Shown: in pieces, positions 7,143-13,796 of the stretch
Position numbering within the stretch: the stretch's first letter is position 1
Layout of the letters: each line of letters starts with the position of its first letter
Position numbers and translations under genes: made by a program
From: an uncultured Bacteroidota bacterium
GTDB taxonomy: Bacteria; Bacteroidota; Bacteroidia; Bacteroidales; 4484-276
Assembly: GCA_903944895.1 (NCBI GenBank)
Contig: CAJATL010000344.1
Location: 1-32,667 of the forward strand
Reading direction: 5' to 3'
DNA length: 32,667 bases
Notes under the pieces: model-generated
Told to the model about the DNA's origin: nothing
Database searches by the model: none
The model's input: the letters and a program-made list of their open reading frames with translations, nothing else

Positions 7143-7212
7143 GCCATCTTAGCTTTGGAGATTTCAGCAATCCCAAACCTGAAGGTTTGGGCTACGGAAA
7201 ATCGGATGGTTC

Positions 7213-7246
7213 AAAGGTTTCACCTTTCCAAAAGGTGAAACCTTTT
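7213..7246. repeat. GGTTTCACC hairpin repeat, copy 2
   Basis: It has the same arms as the copy at 6826-6859, with a CC loop and an extended T run. It lies about 60 bases before the promoter at 7308. Confidence 0.85.
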
Positions 7247-7307
7247 TTGCAAAGCATGAAGTAAAACCTTTCGAACTGAAAATTTATTTTCAACATCCAA
7301 ATTGCTG

Positions 7308-7315
7308 TATCTTTG
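7308..7315 (+). promoter_or_regulatory. -7 promoter box of the PD-(D/E)XK-like gene
   Basis: TATCTTTG matches TAnnTTTG. It places the transcript start near 7322 and so decides the gene start at 7335, because the open frame from 7302 would begin inside the promoter. Confidence 0.6.
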
Positions 7316-7334
7316 CATTTTAAACATTCTTAAA

Positions 7335-7943
7335 ATGGAAAACAATAATATAGCCGAAGAACCCATGGTTCCTTACAGCCAGCCGCTCGATTTTCAGCAG
7401 GTTTGGCGTATGTTTCAGGAAACCGACAGAATACTCACTGAGAAGTTTCAGGACACCGACAGGAAATTTCAGGAAACGGAAAAATTATTTAAAGAAACCG
7501 ATAAGAAAATCAGAAAACTCGACCAGCTTTTTACATCTCAGTGGGGTAAATTGGTTGAATCATTAGTTAAAGGCGATTTGATAAAATTGTTAAAACAAAA
7601 AGGTATTGGTGTCGAACGTACTACACGACGGGCTGAGGGAAATTATCAGGGTCAAAATTTTGAGTTTGATATTATTGCCATCAATGGTGCCGAAATGGTT
7701 ATTGTTGAGGTAAAGACAACACTCAGGCCTGATGATGTTGATGATTTTCATAAGAAATTATGGAAAGCTAAAACCTATATGCCCGAATACCACAACAAGA
7801 TTATTTACGGTGCAATGGCTTTCATAACAGCCGATGGCTCCAGCGACCGAATGGCCGAGAAACAGGGTTTCTTTGTTATCAGAGCTACAGGCAGCAGTTC
7901 ATCAATTGTAAATGAGCCTGGTTTTCAACCAAAGGCATTTTAA
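7335..7943 (+). CDS. Coiled-coil protein with PD-(D/E)XK nuclease-like domain (DUF3782-like)
   Basis: This is a 202-residue protein. Residues about 20-65 form an amphipathic coiled coil with a repeated F-x-[ED]-T-D-[RK] pattern (FQETDRIL, FQDTDRKF, FKETDKKI). Residues about 75-180 contain FEFDIIA (about 112-118) followed by IVEVKTTL (about 126-133), the D...ExK core of PD-(D/E)XK nuclease-fold proteins. Proteins of this shape are common as multi-copy families in Bacteroidota and cyanobacteria and have no proven role; they resemble restriction- or recombination-type nucleases. The ATG at 7335 is chosen over 7302 because of the promoter. It is a single gene between hairpin repeats. Confidence 0.78.
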   Translation: MENNNIAEEPMVPYSQPLDFQQVWRMFQETDRILTEKFQDTDRKFQETEKLFKETDKKIRKLDQLFTSQWGKLVESLVKGDLIKLLKQKGIGVERTTRRAEGNYQGQNFEFDIIAINGAEMVIVEVKTTLRPDDVDDFHKKLWKAKTYMPEYHNKIIYGAMAFITADGSSDRMAEKQGFFVIRATGSSSSIVNEPGFQPKAF

Positions 7944-7973
7944 ACCATCAAAAATGAACTGAGAGTTTTCAGT

Positions 7974-8714
7974 AAAGGTTTCACCTTTCCAAAAGGTGAA
8001 ACCTTTTCAGGACGTGGACTTTCGGATGGAATAAGTTTTTGAAAAATCAGGTTTTTTTCAGATTTGTAAGCACCAACTCCCCGTATTTTGACGCTTTATT
8101 TGATATTTGCATTTTGTTCCCGATAGCTATCGGGATGAGATTTTAAAAAGTTTATGGATTTTATCACTTTACTGCTTATTGCCATCGGGCTTTCATTCGA
8201 CACCTTCGCCGCCTCTGTATCCACAGGTTTGTCCATCAGCCACATCAGGTTCTGGCAAGGTGTGAGAGTGGCATTAATCCTGGCATTTTTCCAGTCGTTA
8301 ATGCCTTTTATTGGCTGGCTGGCCGGAAAGCAGGTAGCATCGCTGATTTCAGATTATGACCATTGGGTTGCATTTGGTTTGCTTGGTGCGCTTGGTTTAA
8401 AGATGATTTACGAAAGTTTTGAACCTGAATCAAAACAGGAAAGTGCTGATCCGCTCAGATTTACCTTCCTTGTTGGAATTGCGATTGCGACAAGCATAGA
8501 TGCCCTGGTTGTTGGAGTGAGTTTTGCTTTTATGGAGATGAATATTTACTGGTCGGTTTTTGTAATAGGGGCAGTCACATTTCTATTTTCGATGATTGGG
8601 ATGCTTTTTGGGAAGCAGGCTGGTGGATGGTTTGGTAAGAAAATGGAGATCGTTGGCGGACTGATTTTAATTGGAATCGGCCTAAAAATTCTGGTCGAAC
8701 ACACGATGAACTGA
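7974..8714. repeat. Left copy of a ~740-bp duplication (hairpin + leader + mntP)
   Basis: From the GGTTTCACC hairpin (7974-8007, copy 3) to the mntP stop, this stretch is nearly identical to 12018-12741, including the untranslated leader with GGACGTGGACTTTCGGATGG. The match ends at the stop codons. The main leader difference is a CCCGATAGCTATCGGG palindrome (8118-8135) present only here. Confidence 0.9.
8154..8714 (+). CDS. mntP: Manganese efflux pump MntP (copy 1)
   Basis: This is a 186-residue inner-membrane protein of the MntP/YebN (DUF204) family, which exports Mn2+ and has six transmembrane helices. The family motifs are present: GLSFDTFAASVSTGL in TM1 (residues 12-26) and IATSIDALVVGVSF (about 110-123) in the related second half, both carrying the conserved Asp. 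The length is normal for the family. The second copy at 12184-12741 differs by ten substitutions and one C-terminal residue, and both frames are intact. I saw no Mn riboswitch upstream; the leader instead has a GATAGCTATC palindrome (8118-8135). Confidence 0.92.
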   Translation: MDFITLLLIAIGLSFDTFAASVSTGLSISHIRFWQGVRVALILAFFQSLMPFIGWLAGKQVASLISDYDHWVAFGLLGALGLKMIYESFEPESKQESADPLRFTFLVGIAIATSIDALVVGVSFAFMEMNIYWSVFVIGAVTFLFSMIGMLFGKQAGGWFGKKMEIVGGLILIGIGLKILVEHTMN

Positions 8715-8734
8715 ATTTTATGATTCGCATTTTT

Positions 8735-8769
8735 AAAGGTTTCACCTCTCCAAAAAGGTGAAACCTTTT
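8735..8769. repeat. GGTTTCACC hairpin repeat, copy 4 (diverged)
   Basis: The arms are AAAGGTTTCACCTCT and AAAAGGTGAAACCTTTT, with one mismatch in the left arm. It lies 20 bases after mntP copy 1 and may serve as its terminator. Confidence 0.8.
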
Positions 8770-8872
8770 AGCACGGCCACAAGGTAAAACCTATCATCAC
8801 GAAAATCGCTCACCCCTTATTTAAAAAGGAAAAAAATAGCGATGTTTCGACTTTTCAAATTAAAATTCCAGC

Positions 8873-8880
8873 TAAATTTG
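8873..8880 (+). promoter_or_regulatory. -7 promoter box of the FISUMP gene
   Basis: TAAATTTG fits TAnnTTTG, 29 bases before the ATG at 8910. A TTTTC at about 8852-8856 is a weak -33 candidate. Confidence 0.5.
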
Positions 8881-8909
8881 AAACATTGTTTCACTAAAAA
8901 TCTTTTGCC

Positions 8910-11702
8910 ATGAAAAAGAGTTTATTCCTTCTTTCTTTTATCTGGTTGAGTATGATTGCATTCAGCCAGGCGCCGTTAGGCATCAATTACCAAACTGTTA
9001 TACGCGATAGCGAAGGGCAAACCATCGCCAATACAGGACTTACCCTCAAAATGACCATTCGCTTCGGTGTGCCGGATGGCAATGCGGTTTATGTGGAAAC
9101 GCACACTGTGGTTTCAAACGCCTTCGGGCTTGTGAATCTTGTGATTGGGCAGGGAACGCCACAGTTTACCGACTTTTCGGCAATCCGGTGGGGCAATGCA
9201 GCACACTACCTCGAAACTGCCATTGACCTTGCCGGCAACGGGCAGTTTACAATACTTGGCGTTACTCAGTTTGTGAGCGTACCTTACTCGCTGTATTCAG
9301 GGCAGAGTGGCGGAATTCTAAACATGAACGACCAGGAACGGGCTGCCATTCAAAATCCGCCGGCAGGGATGCAGATTTTCAATCTTTCGACTCGTTGCCT
9401 CAACTATTATGATGGTTACGACTGGTTCCAAACCTGCGGAAGCCTTATCGTTAACCAGCATCCTGAAACACCTTTCAATATTACGCCTGCCGATGGCGCT
9501 ATTAACCTGCCGTTGGAAGTTAACCTGAATTGGGGTTGCATCGACCCCGAACTTGACCCTCTGGTTTATGATGTGTATTTTGGCCTCAACTATCCGCCAA
9601 CATTGATGGAGAGTAGCTTAGGTACAACAAGTTTTTTGGTTAGCCAGCTTGAGCACTCAACACAGTATTACTGGAAAGTAGTAGCTCATGATGGTTACGG
9701 CAACACCACCGAAGGCCAGGTTTGGAGTTTCTTTACTGCTTTTTGTAATCCACCACCGGTTTTTGCAGGCCAGGATGCTACCATTTGCAGTAATGGTAGT
9801 TATTACATTCAGGAGGCCAACACAGGTGGCGCTTACAATTTTGTTTGGACAACAAGTGGTGATGGAACTTTTAGTTCGACAAGCTCATTAACCCCAATTT
9901 ATACACCCGGAATATTGGAGATTCTTAATGGACTTGCTGAACTTACACTCACTGCCTACGCCAACGATCCTTGCCCACCAATAACAGGTTCTGATATGAT
10001 GATGCTTACCATTGCACCCGATCCTACGGTTTATGCCGGACCCGACCAGACCGTTTGTGTGGGCGAGGTTGTGCAGCTTTCGGCTATTGCCACAAATTAT
10101 AACCAGGTACAATGGATTGCAGTTGATGGATCAGATGATTTTTCAAATCAATATTCCTTAACCACCGAATATTATCCAAATATTAATGAATGGAATAGAG
10201 GTTACAGCGAAATTGGAGTATTTGTAAGTCCAATAGAACCTTGCTTTAATAATGCTTTCGATTACATCTTCATTTACTATGAATCGCTGCCTGCCTGTAA
10301 TGCTGGTACTGACCAACTTAACATTGCCGGAACTACTGCATCACTGGAAGGCAACACACCACCTGTCGGAGGCTACGGCGTGTGGAGCATACAAAGCGGA
10401 ACCGGTGGAAGCTTTACCCAGCCCAACAACCCAACAAGCCAGTTTACAGGAATTGCCGGAAATACTTACACCTTGCTCTGGACACTTTACTCTTTTGATA
10501 ATTGTAACAGCACCGACGATGTACAAATCAGCTTTTTTGGCTGCGCGCCACAGGTTACTGCTGATGCTGGCCCGGATCAAACTGTTTGCTTTGGTGTGGA
10601 AGTTCAAATGGATGGTACGGCTTCTAATTACTCATACATTAATTGGGCGACTTATGACGGTTTAGGTGGTTTTCCGGATAATGGAATCGAGGATGCTGTT
10701 TACTGGCCAAGTCCCATCGACCAATTAAACGGCTGTATTCATCTCACCATGGATGCCTTGCCCATTGCCCCCTGCACCGTTTATGCCACCGACACCATGC
10801 AACTTTGTTTTTATGCCACACCCACCGCCAATGCAGGCCCCGACCAGTCAAACCATGCCGGCACAAGCACAACTTTAGCAGGCAACACCCCGCCAAACGG
10901 CGGCTACGGCGTTTGGAGCATTAGCACCGGCACCGGCGGCAGCATTGCCCAACCCAACAACCCAACCAGCGCCTTTACCGGTGTGGCCGGAAATTCGTAT
11001 TACCTGATCTGGAAGGTTTACGACCAGCATGGCTGCATGGCCGAGGATGGCGTGTCGATTAGTTTTGCCAGCAACTGGGCTTGCGGCCAAAGTTTTACCG
11101 ATACCCGCGATGGTAAATCTTACACTACCGTGCAAATTGGTACCCAGTGTTGGATGCAGCAAAACCTTGATGTGGGAACCATGATTGTTGGATCAACAAT
11201 CCAAACCAACAACGGTTCAATAGAAAAATACTGCTATAACAACAGCCAAAACAACTGCAACACCTATGGAGGCCTTTACCAGTGGGATGAAATGATGCAA
11301 TACACCACTACTGCAGGCGTAAAAGGTATTTGCCCCACCGGCTGGCACCTGCCCACCGATGCCGAATGGTGCACCATCACTACTTACCTCGATGCCACAG
11401 TAAATTGTGCAGCAATAGGGTGGAATGGTACAAATGCTGGTGGGAAAATGAAAGAAACCGGCACTACACATTGGATTTCTCCTAATACATGTGCTACTAA
11501 TAGCAGTGGATTTACAGGCCTTCCGGGTGGTTACTTCGAAATTGATTTCGGTGTACTTGGAAGCTACGGTATATTCTGGAGCTCTACTGAGTACTCTGCA
11601 ACGGCTGCCTGGAAACGCTACTTACCCTATAATGCTGCAACAGTAAACCGTAGCAACAGTATTAAAGCTGATGGTATGTCAGTTCGTTGTGTCAGGGACT
11701 AA
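8910..11702 (+). CDS. Large secreted multidomain surface protein ending in a FISUMP domain
   Basis: This is a 930-residue protein with a signal peptide (KKSLFLLSFIWLSMIAFSQA, cleavage near residue 20). Domains, roughly: 20-130, a beta-rich N-terminal region with INYQTVIRDSEGQ seen in many Bacteroidota surface proteins; 185-280, an Fn3-like domain (YWKVVAHDGYGNTTEGQVWSF); 280-725, Ig/PKD-like repeats opening with AGPDQTVC or similar. Two repeats are close duplicates sharing GNTPPxGGYGVWSI and QPNNPTS (about 480-545 and 650-715). Residues about 733-930 form a FISUMP domain (TIGR02145) with CWMQQNLD, CPTGWHLPTDAEW, WSSTEY and the terminal SVRCVRD. Many Cys pairs suit an extracellular protein. 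The ligand is unknown; adhesion or carbohydrate binding is inferred. No type IX sorting domain follows FISUMP. Confidence 0.88.
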   Translation: MKKSLFLLSFIWLSMIAFSQAPLGINYQTVIRDSEGQTIANTGLTLKMTIRFGVPDGNAVYVETHTVVSNAFGLVNLVIGQGTPQFTDFSAIRWGNAAHYLETAIDLAGNGQFTILGVTQFVSVPYSLYSGQSGGILNMNDQERAAIQNPPAGMQIFNLSTRCLNYYDGYDWFQTCGSLIVNQHPETPFNITPADGAINLPLEVNLNWGCIDPELDPLVYDVYFGLNYPPTLMESSLGTTSFLVSQLEHSTQYYWKVVAHDGYGNTTEGQVWSFFTAFCNPPPVFAGQDATICSNGSYYIQEANTGGAYNFVWTTSGDGTFSSTSSLTPIYTPGILEILNGLAELTLTAYANDPCPPITGSDMMMLTIAPDPTVYAGPDQTVCVGEVVQLSAIATNYNQVQWIAVDGSDDFSNQYSLTTEYYPNINEWNRGYSEIGVFVSPIEPCFNNAFDYIFIYYESLPACNAGTDQLNIAGTTASLEGNTPPVGGYGVWSIQSGTGGSFTQPNNPTSQFTGIAGNTYTLLWTLYSFDNCNSTDDVQISFFGCAPQVTADAGPDQTVCFGVEVQMDGTASNYSYINWATYDGLGGFPDNGIEDAVYWPSPIDQLNGCIHLTMDALPIAPCTVYATDTMQLCFYATPTANAGPDQSNHAGTSTTLAGNTPPNGGYGVWSISTGTGGSIAQPNNPTSAFTGVAGNSYYLIWKVYDQHGCMAEDGVSISFASNWACGQSFTDTRDGKSYTTVQIGTQCWMQQNLDVGTMIVGSTIQTNNGSIEKYCYNNSQNNCNTYGGLYQWDEMMQYTTTAGVKGICPTGWHLPTDAEWCTITTYLDATVNCAAIGWNGTNAGGKMKETGTTHWISPNTCATNSSGFTGLPGGYFEIDFGVLGSYGIFWSSTEYSATAAWKRYLPYNAATVNRSNSIKADGMSVRCVRD

Positions 11703-11711
11703 TGACTATTT

Positions 11712-11740
11712 TCCCGCAGAAGGCGGGACGAATTTTTTTT
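11712..11740 (+). terminator. Rho-independent terminator after the FISUMP gene
   Basis: The stem TCCCGC/GCGGGA with a 5-base loop is followed by CGAATTTTTTTT, 10 bases after the stop codon. Confidence 0.65.
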
Positions 11741-11963
11741 AAGATATGGGCACGGTTAAGAATAAGGTGATAAGGTTTTAAAAATCAGAGGGTAACGGAT
11801 TTGTACTAAGGTTGAGGAATGAAGGATAAGGTTTTTAATCAAAAAAAATGGTTTCATTCAGCGCATGAAAACCTTATTTCTTCAAAAAGCCAACCCCGAT
11901 AGCTATCGGGGACAAAACCAGGCCACATCTCTTTTCCAACCTTATTACAATCCTGGTTAAATC

Positions 11964-11996
11964 AGGGTTCCGAACTCTTCAAGAGTTCGGAACCCT
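11964..11996. repeat. Long inverted repeat AGGGTTCCGAACTCTT
   Basis: A near-perfect 16-base stem with a one-base loop. It is AT/GC balanced and lacks a T tail, so it looks like a palindromic repeat rather than a terminator. Confidence 0.75.
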
Positions 11997-12017
11997 TTCT
12001 GACAAAAGCGTTGGTTT

Positions 12018-12741
12018 AAAGGTTTCACCTTTCCAAAAGGTGAAACCTTTTCAGGACGTGGACTTTCGGATGGAATAAGTTTTTGAAAAATCAGGTTTTT
12101 TCAGATTTGTAAGCATCAACTCACCGTATTTTGACACTTTATTTGATATTTGCATTTTGTTTTTTTGAGATTTCTAATAGTTTATGGATTTTATAACTTT
12201 ACTGCTTATTGCCATCGGGCTTTCATTCGACACCTTCGCAGCCTCTGTATCCACAGGTTTGTCCATCAGCCACATCAGGTTCTGGCAAGGTGTGAGAGTA
12301 GCATTAATTCTGGCATTTTTCCAGTCGTTAATGCCCTTAACCGGATGGTTTGCAGGAAAGCAGGTAGCATCGCTGATTTCTGATTATGACCATTGGGTTG
12401 CTTTTGGTTTGCTTGGTGCGCTTGGCTTAAAGATGATTTACGAAAGTTTTGAACCGGAATCAAAACAGGAAAATGCTGATCCGCTCCGATTTACTTTCCT
12501 TGTTGGAATTGCCATTGCGACAAGCATTGACGCGCTTGTGGTGGGTGTAAGTTTTGCTTTTATGGAAATAAATATTTTTTGGTCGGTTTTTGTAATTGGA
12601 GCAGTTACTTTTGTGGTTTCGATGATCGGGATGCTTTTTGGAAAGCAGGCTGGCGGCTGGTTTGGTAAGAAAATGGAGATCGTTGGCGGACTGATTTTAA
12701 TTGGAATTGGTGTAAAAATTCTGATCGAACACACGATGTAA
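12018..12741. repeat. Right copy of the ~740-bp duplication (hairpin + leader + mntP)
   Basis: It starts with GGTTTCACC hairpin copy 5 (12018-12051) and continues to the mntP stop, collinear with 7974-8714. Direct orientation relative to the left copy brackets the FISUMP gene. Confidence 0.9.
12184..12741 (+). CDS. mntP: Manganese efflux pump MntP (copy 2)
   Basis: This is a 185-residue MntP/YebN family Mn2+ exporter with intact GLSFDTFAASVSTGL and IATSIDALVVGVSF motifs. It is identical to copy 1 over the first 50 residues. Substitutions cluster at residues 51-55 (MPFIGWL to MPLTGWF) and 127-144, and all are conservative for a membrane helix. The last Asn of copy 1 is missing because the stop comes one codon earlier. 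Divergence extends into synonymous positions, so the duplication is not brand new. It converges on the minus-strand cluster starting at 13786, with 49 bases between stops. Confidence 0.92.
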   Translation: MDFITLLLIAIGLSFDTFAASVSTGLSISHIRFWQGVRVALILAFFQSLMPLTGWFAGKQVASLISDYDHWVAFGLLGALGLKMIYESFEPESKQENADPLRFTFLVGIAIATSIDALVVGVSFAFMEINIFWSVFVIGAVTFVVSMIGMLFGKQAGGWFGKKMEIVGGLILIGIGVKILIEHTM

Positions 12742-12790
12742 CTTTATAAAAATTTGCGTTTGCGATTTTTTCGATTTCTTTAGTCGCCGA

Positions 12791-13786
12791 TCATTGGAAT
12801 TTCTTTTCATTCTCACGGGCTAAATTTACCGCATTGAAGATGTTTCTGTCGGCTGTATCAAGCCGCAAGCCACATTCGGCACTCAGAACAAATTGTTTTC
12901 CCGCAGTTTCGTTAAACAACTTACTACACTTTCTGGCAATTTCATCCTCAGTTCCATCACCCATTTCGGCAACCCTTTGAAGACCACCACACAAAATTTT
13001 TTCCGAAGAAGAAATGGCCTTAAGCAGATTTCCTGAATGATGTAATCCATGCATACTCAACATTGCTGTTGGGAAATTTTCGAAATCATCAAAATCCGGA
13101 TTATCCGAATGAAGGTGTAAAATGTTCATCCAAAGTTTACTCGCCGGTTGCAGGCAGATGTTGTCGAAGGGAACACCAAATCGGGAATATTTAAGGTTGC
13201 TGAAAACTGTAGGTGGCGCATGTTTTATAATAAAGAAAATACCATCAATTCCCGTTGCAACTGCTTTTTGGACAAAATTTGCTGTGCTTTTACTTATTGT
13301 CTCAAGCCCGGCCAAAACGGCTTCAGGAAACCTTTGTAAATGATCGTTCAGCGTTTTGTTTCCAGCCATATTTTCCATCTGCACCAGCGGATTAAAAATG
13401 GATTGAACAATTGGAACAGAATTTCCGAGCACTTTTTTTATCTTCCTCAACGCTTCAATCTGTTGGTTTAAATATTGGTTTTCAGCCTCCAGCACAGGGA
13501 GTTTGAGCCAATCATCAGGCTGGTGGATGATTGGTCGTTTATAATTTCTGATGCCAAAAGGATTCCCGAGGTATTCATCCTCAACGCCCCAGTCTTTCAG
13601 GCAAAACGACGAAGCAGGGGTAACTTTCACGAAATCGAAATCAAACTTTCGTTGCCAGGCTATCGTAGCGTTTGCGAGATTATCTGCCGACTGATCGGCA
13701 TGAGGAAAATGTCTCCAGAACGAGACCGGATTCGTTTGGATGTCTTTTCGGTAAAGGCAATTATGCATTCGCTCATGATGGGTCAT
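12791..13786 (-). CDS. URO-D superfamily protein (uroporphyrinogen decarboxylase/corrinoid methyltransferase-like)
   Basis: This is a 331-residue protein. The opening MTHHERMHNCLYRK, the WRHFP segment near residue 24, KVTPASSFCLKDWG (about 54-67) and the late SAECGLRLDT (about 302-311) follow the layout of the URO-D family TIM barrel. That family includes heme-pathway HemE and corrinoid/coenzyme M methyltransferases such as MtaA. The classical HemE N-terminal RQAGR motif is absent, so true uroporphyrinogen decarboxylation is unlikely. It starts 10 bases after the stop of the NRPS-like gene and is the last gene of that operon. I infer a methyl-transfer or decarboxylation step in the pathway, with the substrate unknown. 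Confidence 0.75.
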   Translation of the reverse strand: MTHHERMHNCLYRKDIQTNPVSFWRHFPHADQSADNLANATIAWQRKFDFDFVKVTPASSFCLKDWGVEDEYLGNPFGIRNYKRPIIHQPDDWLKLPVLEAENQYLNQQIEALRKIKKVLGNSVPIVQSIFNPLVQMENMAGNKTLNDHLQRFPEAVLAGLETISKSTANFVQKAVATGIDGIFFIIKHAPPTVFSNLKYSRFGVPFDNICLQPASKLWMNILHLHSDNPDFDDFENFPTAMLSMHGLHHSGNLLKAISSSEKILCGGLQRVAEMGDGTEDEIARKCSKLFNETAGKQFVLSAECGLRLDTADRNIFNAVNLARENEKKFQ

Positions 13787-13796
13787 TGGCTCAGGA

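Larger units (their letters stand above)
6768..7334. other. Repeat-rich gene-less region
   Basis: No gene is seen. It contains two copies of the GGTTTCACC hairpin (6826-6859, 7213-7246), a CCCCGGGCT/AGCCCGGGG palindrome (7037-7056), two AGGGCG/CGCCCT palindromes (7081-7096, 7127-7142), a CCCAAACCT/AGGTTTGGG palindrome (7172-7191), and a stretch at about 6901-6966 that recurs at about 11775-11845 (ATTTGTACTAAGGTTGAGG core). The promoter of the next gene closes it. Confidence 0.75.
11703..12183. other. Gene-less region with terminator and dispersed repeats
   Basis: No gene is seen. It holds a terminator (11712-11740), a second copy of the ATTTGTACTAAGGTTGAGG stretch (about 11775-11845), the CCCCGATAGCTATCGGGG palindrome (11894-11911), a long AGGGTTCCGAACTCTT inverted repeat (11964-11996) and the start of the mntP duplication at 12018. 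Confidence 0.75.

Noticed and set aside
8110-8153. Mn-sensing yybP-ykoY riboswitch before mntP
   Set aside because: Only a GATAGCTATC palindrome is seen, absent from the second copy; no riboswitch core could be recognised.
11094-11702. FISUMP C-terminus as the variable region of a diversity-generating retroelement
   Set aside because: FISUMP domains resemble such targets, but no reverse transcriptase and no template repeat with A-specific differences is present in the window.
12791-13786. HemE (heme-pathway uroporphyrinogen decarboxylase)
   Set aside because: The usual N-terminal Arg-rich substrate motif is not seen, and the gene is tied to an NRPS-like operon instead of heme genes.
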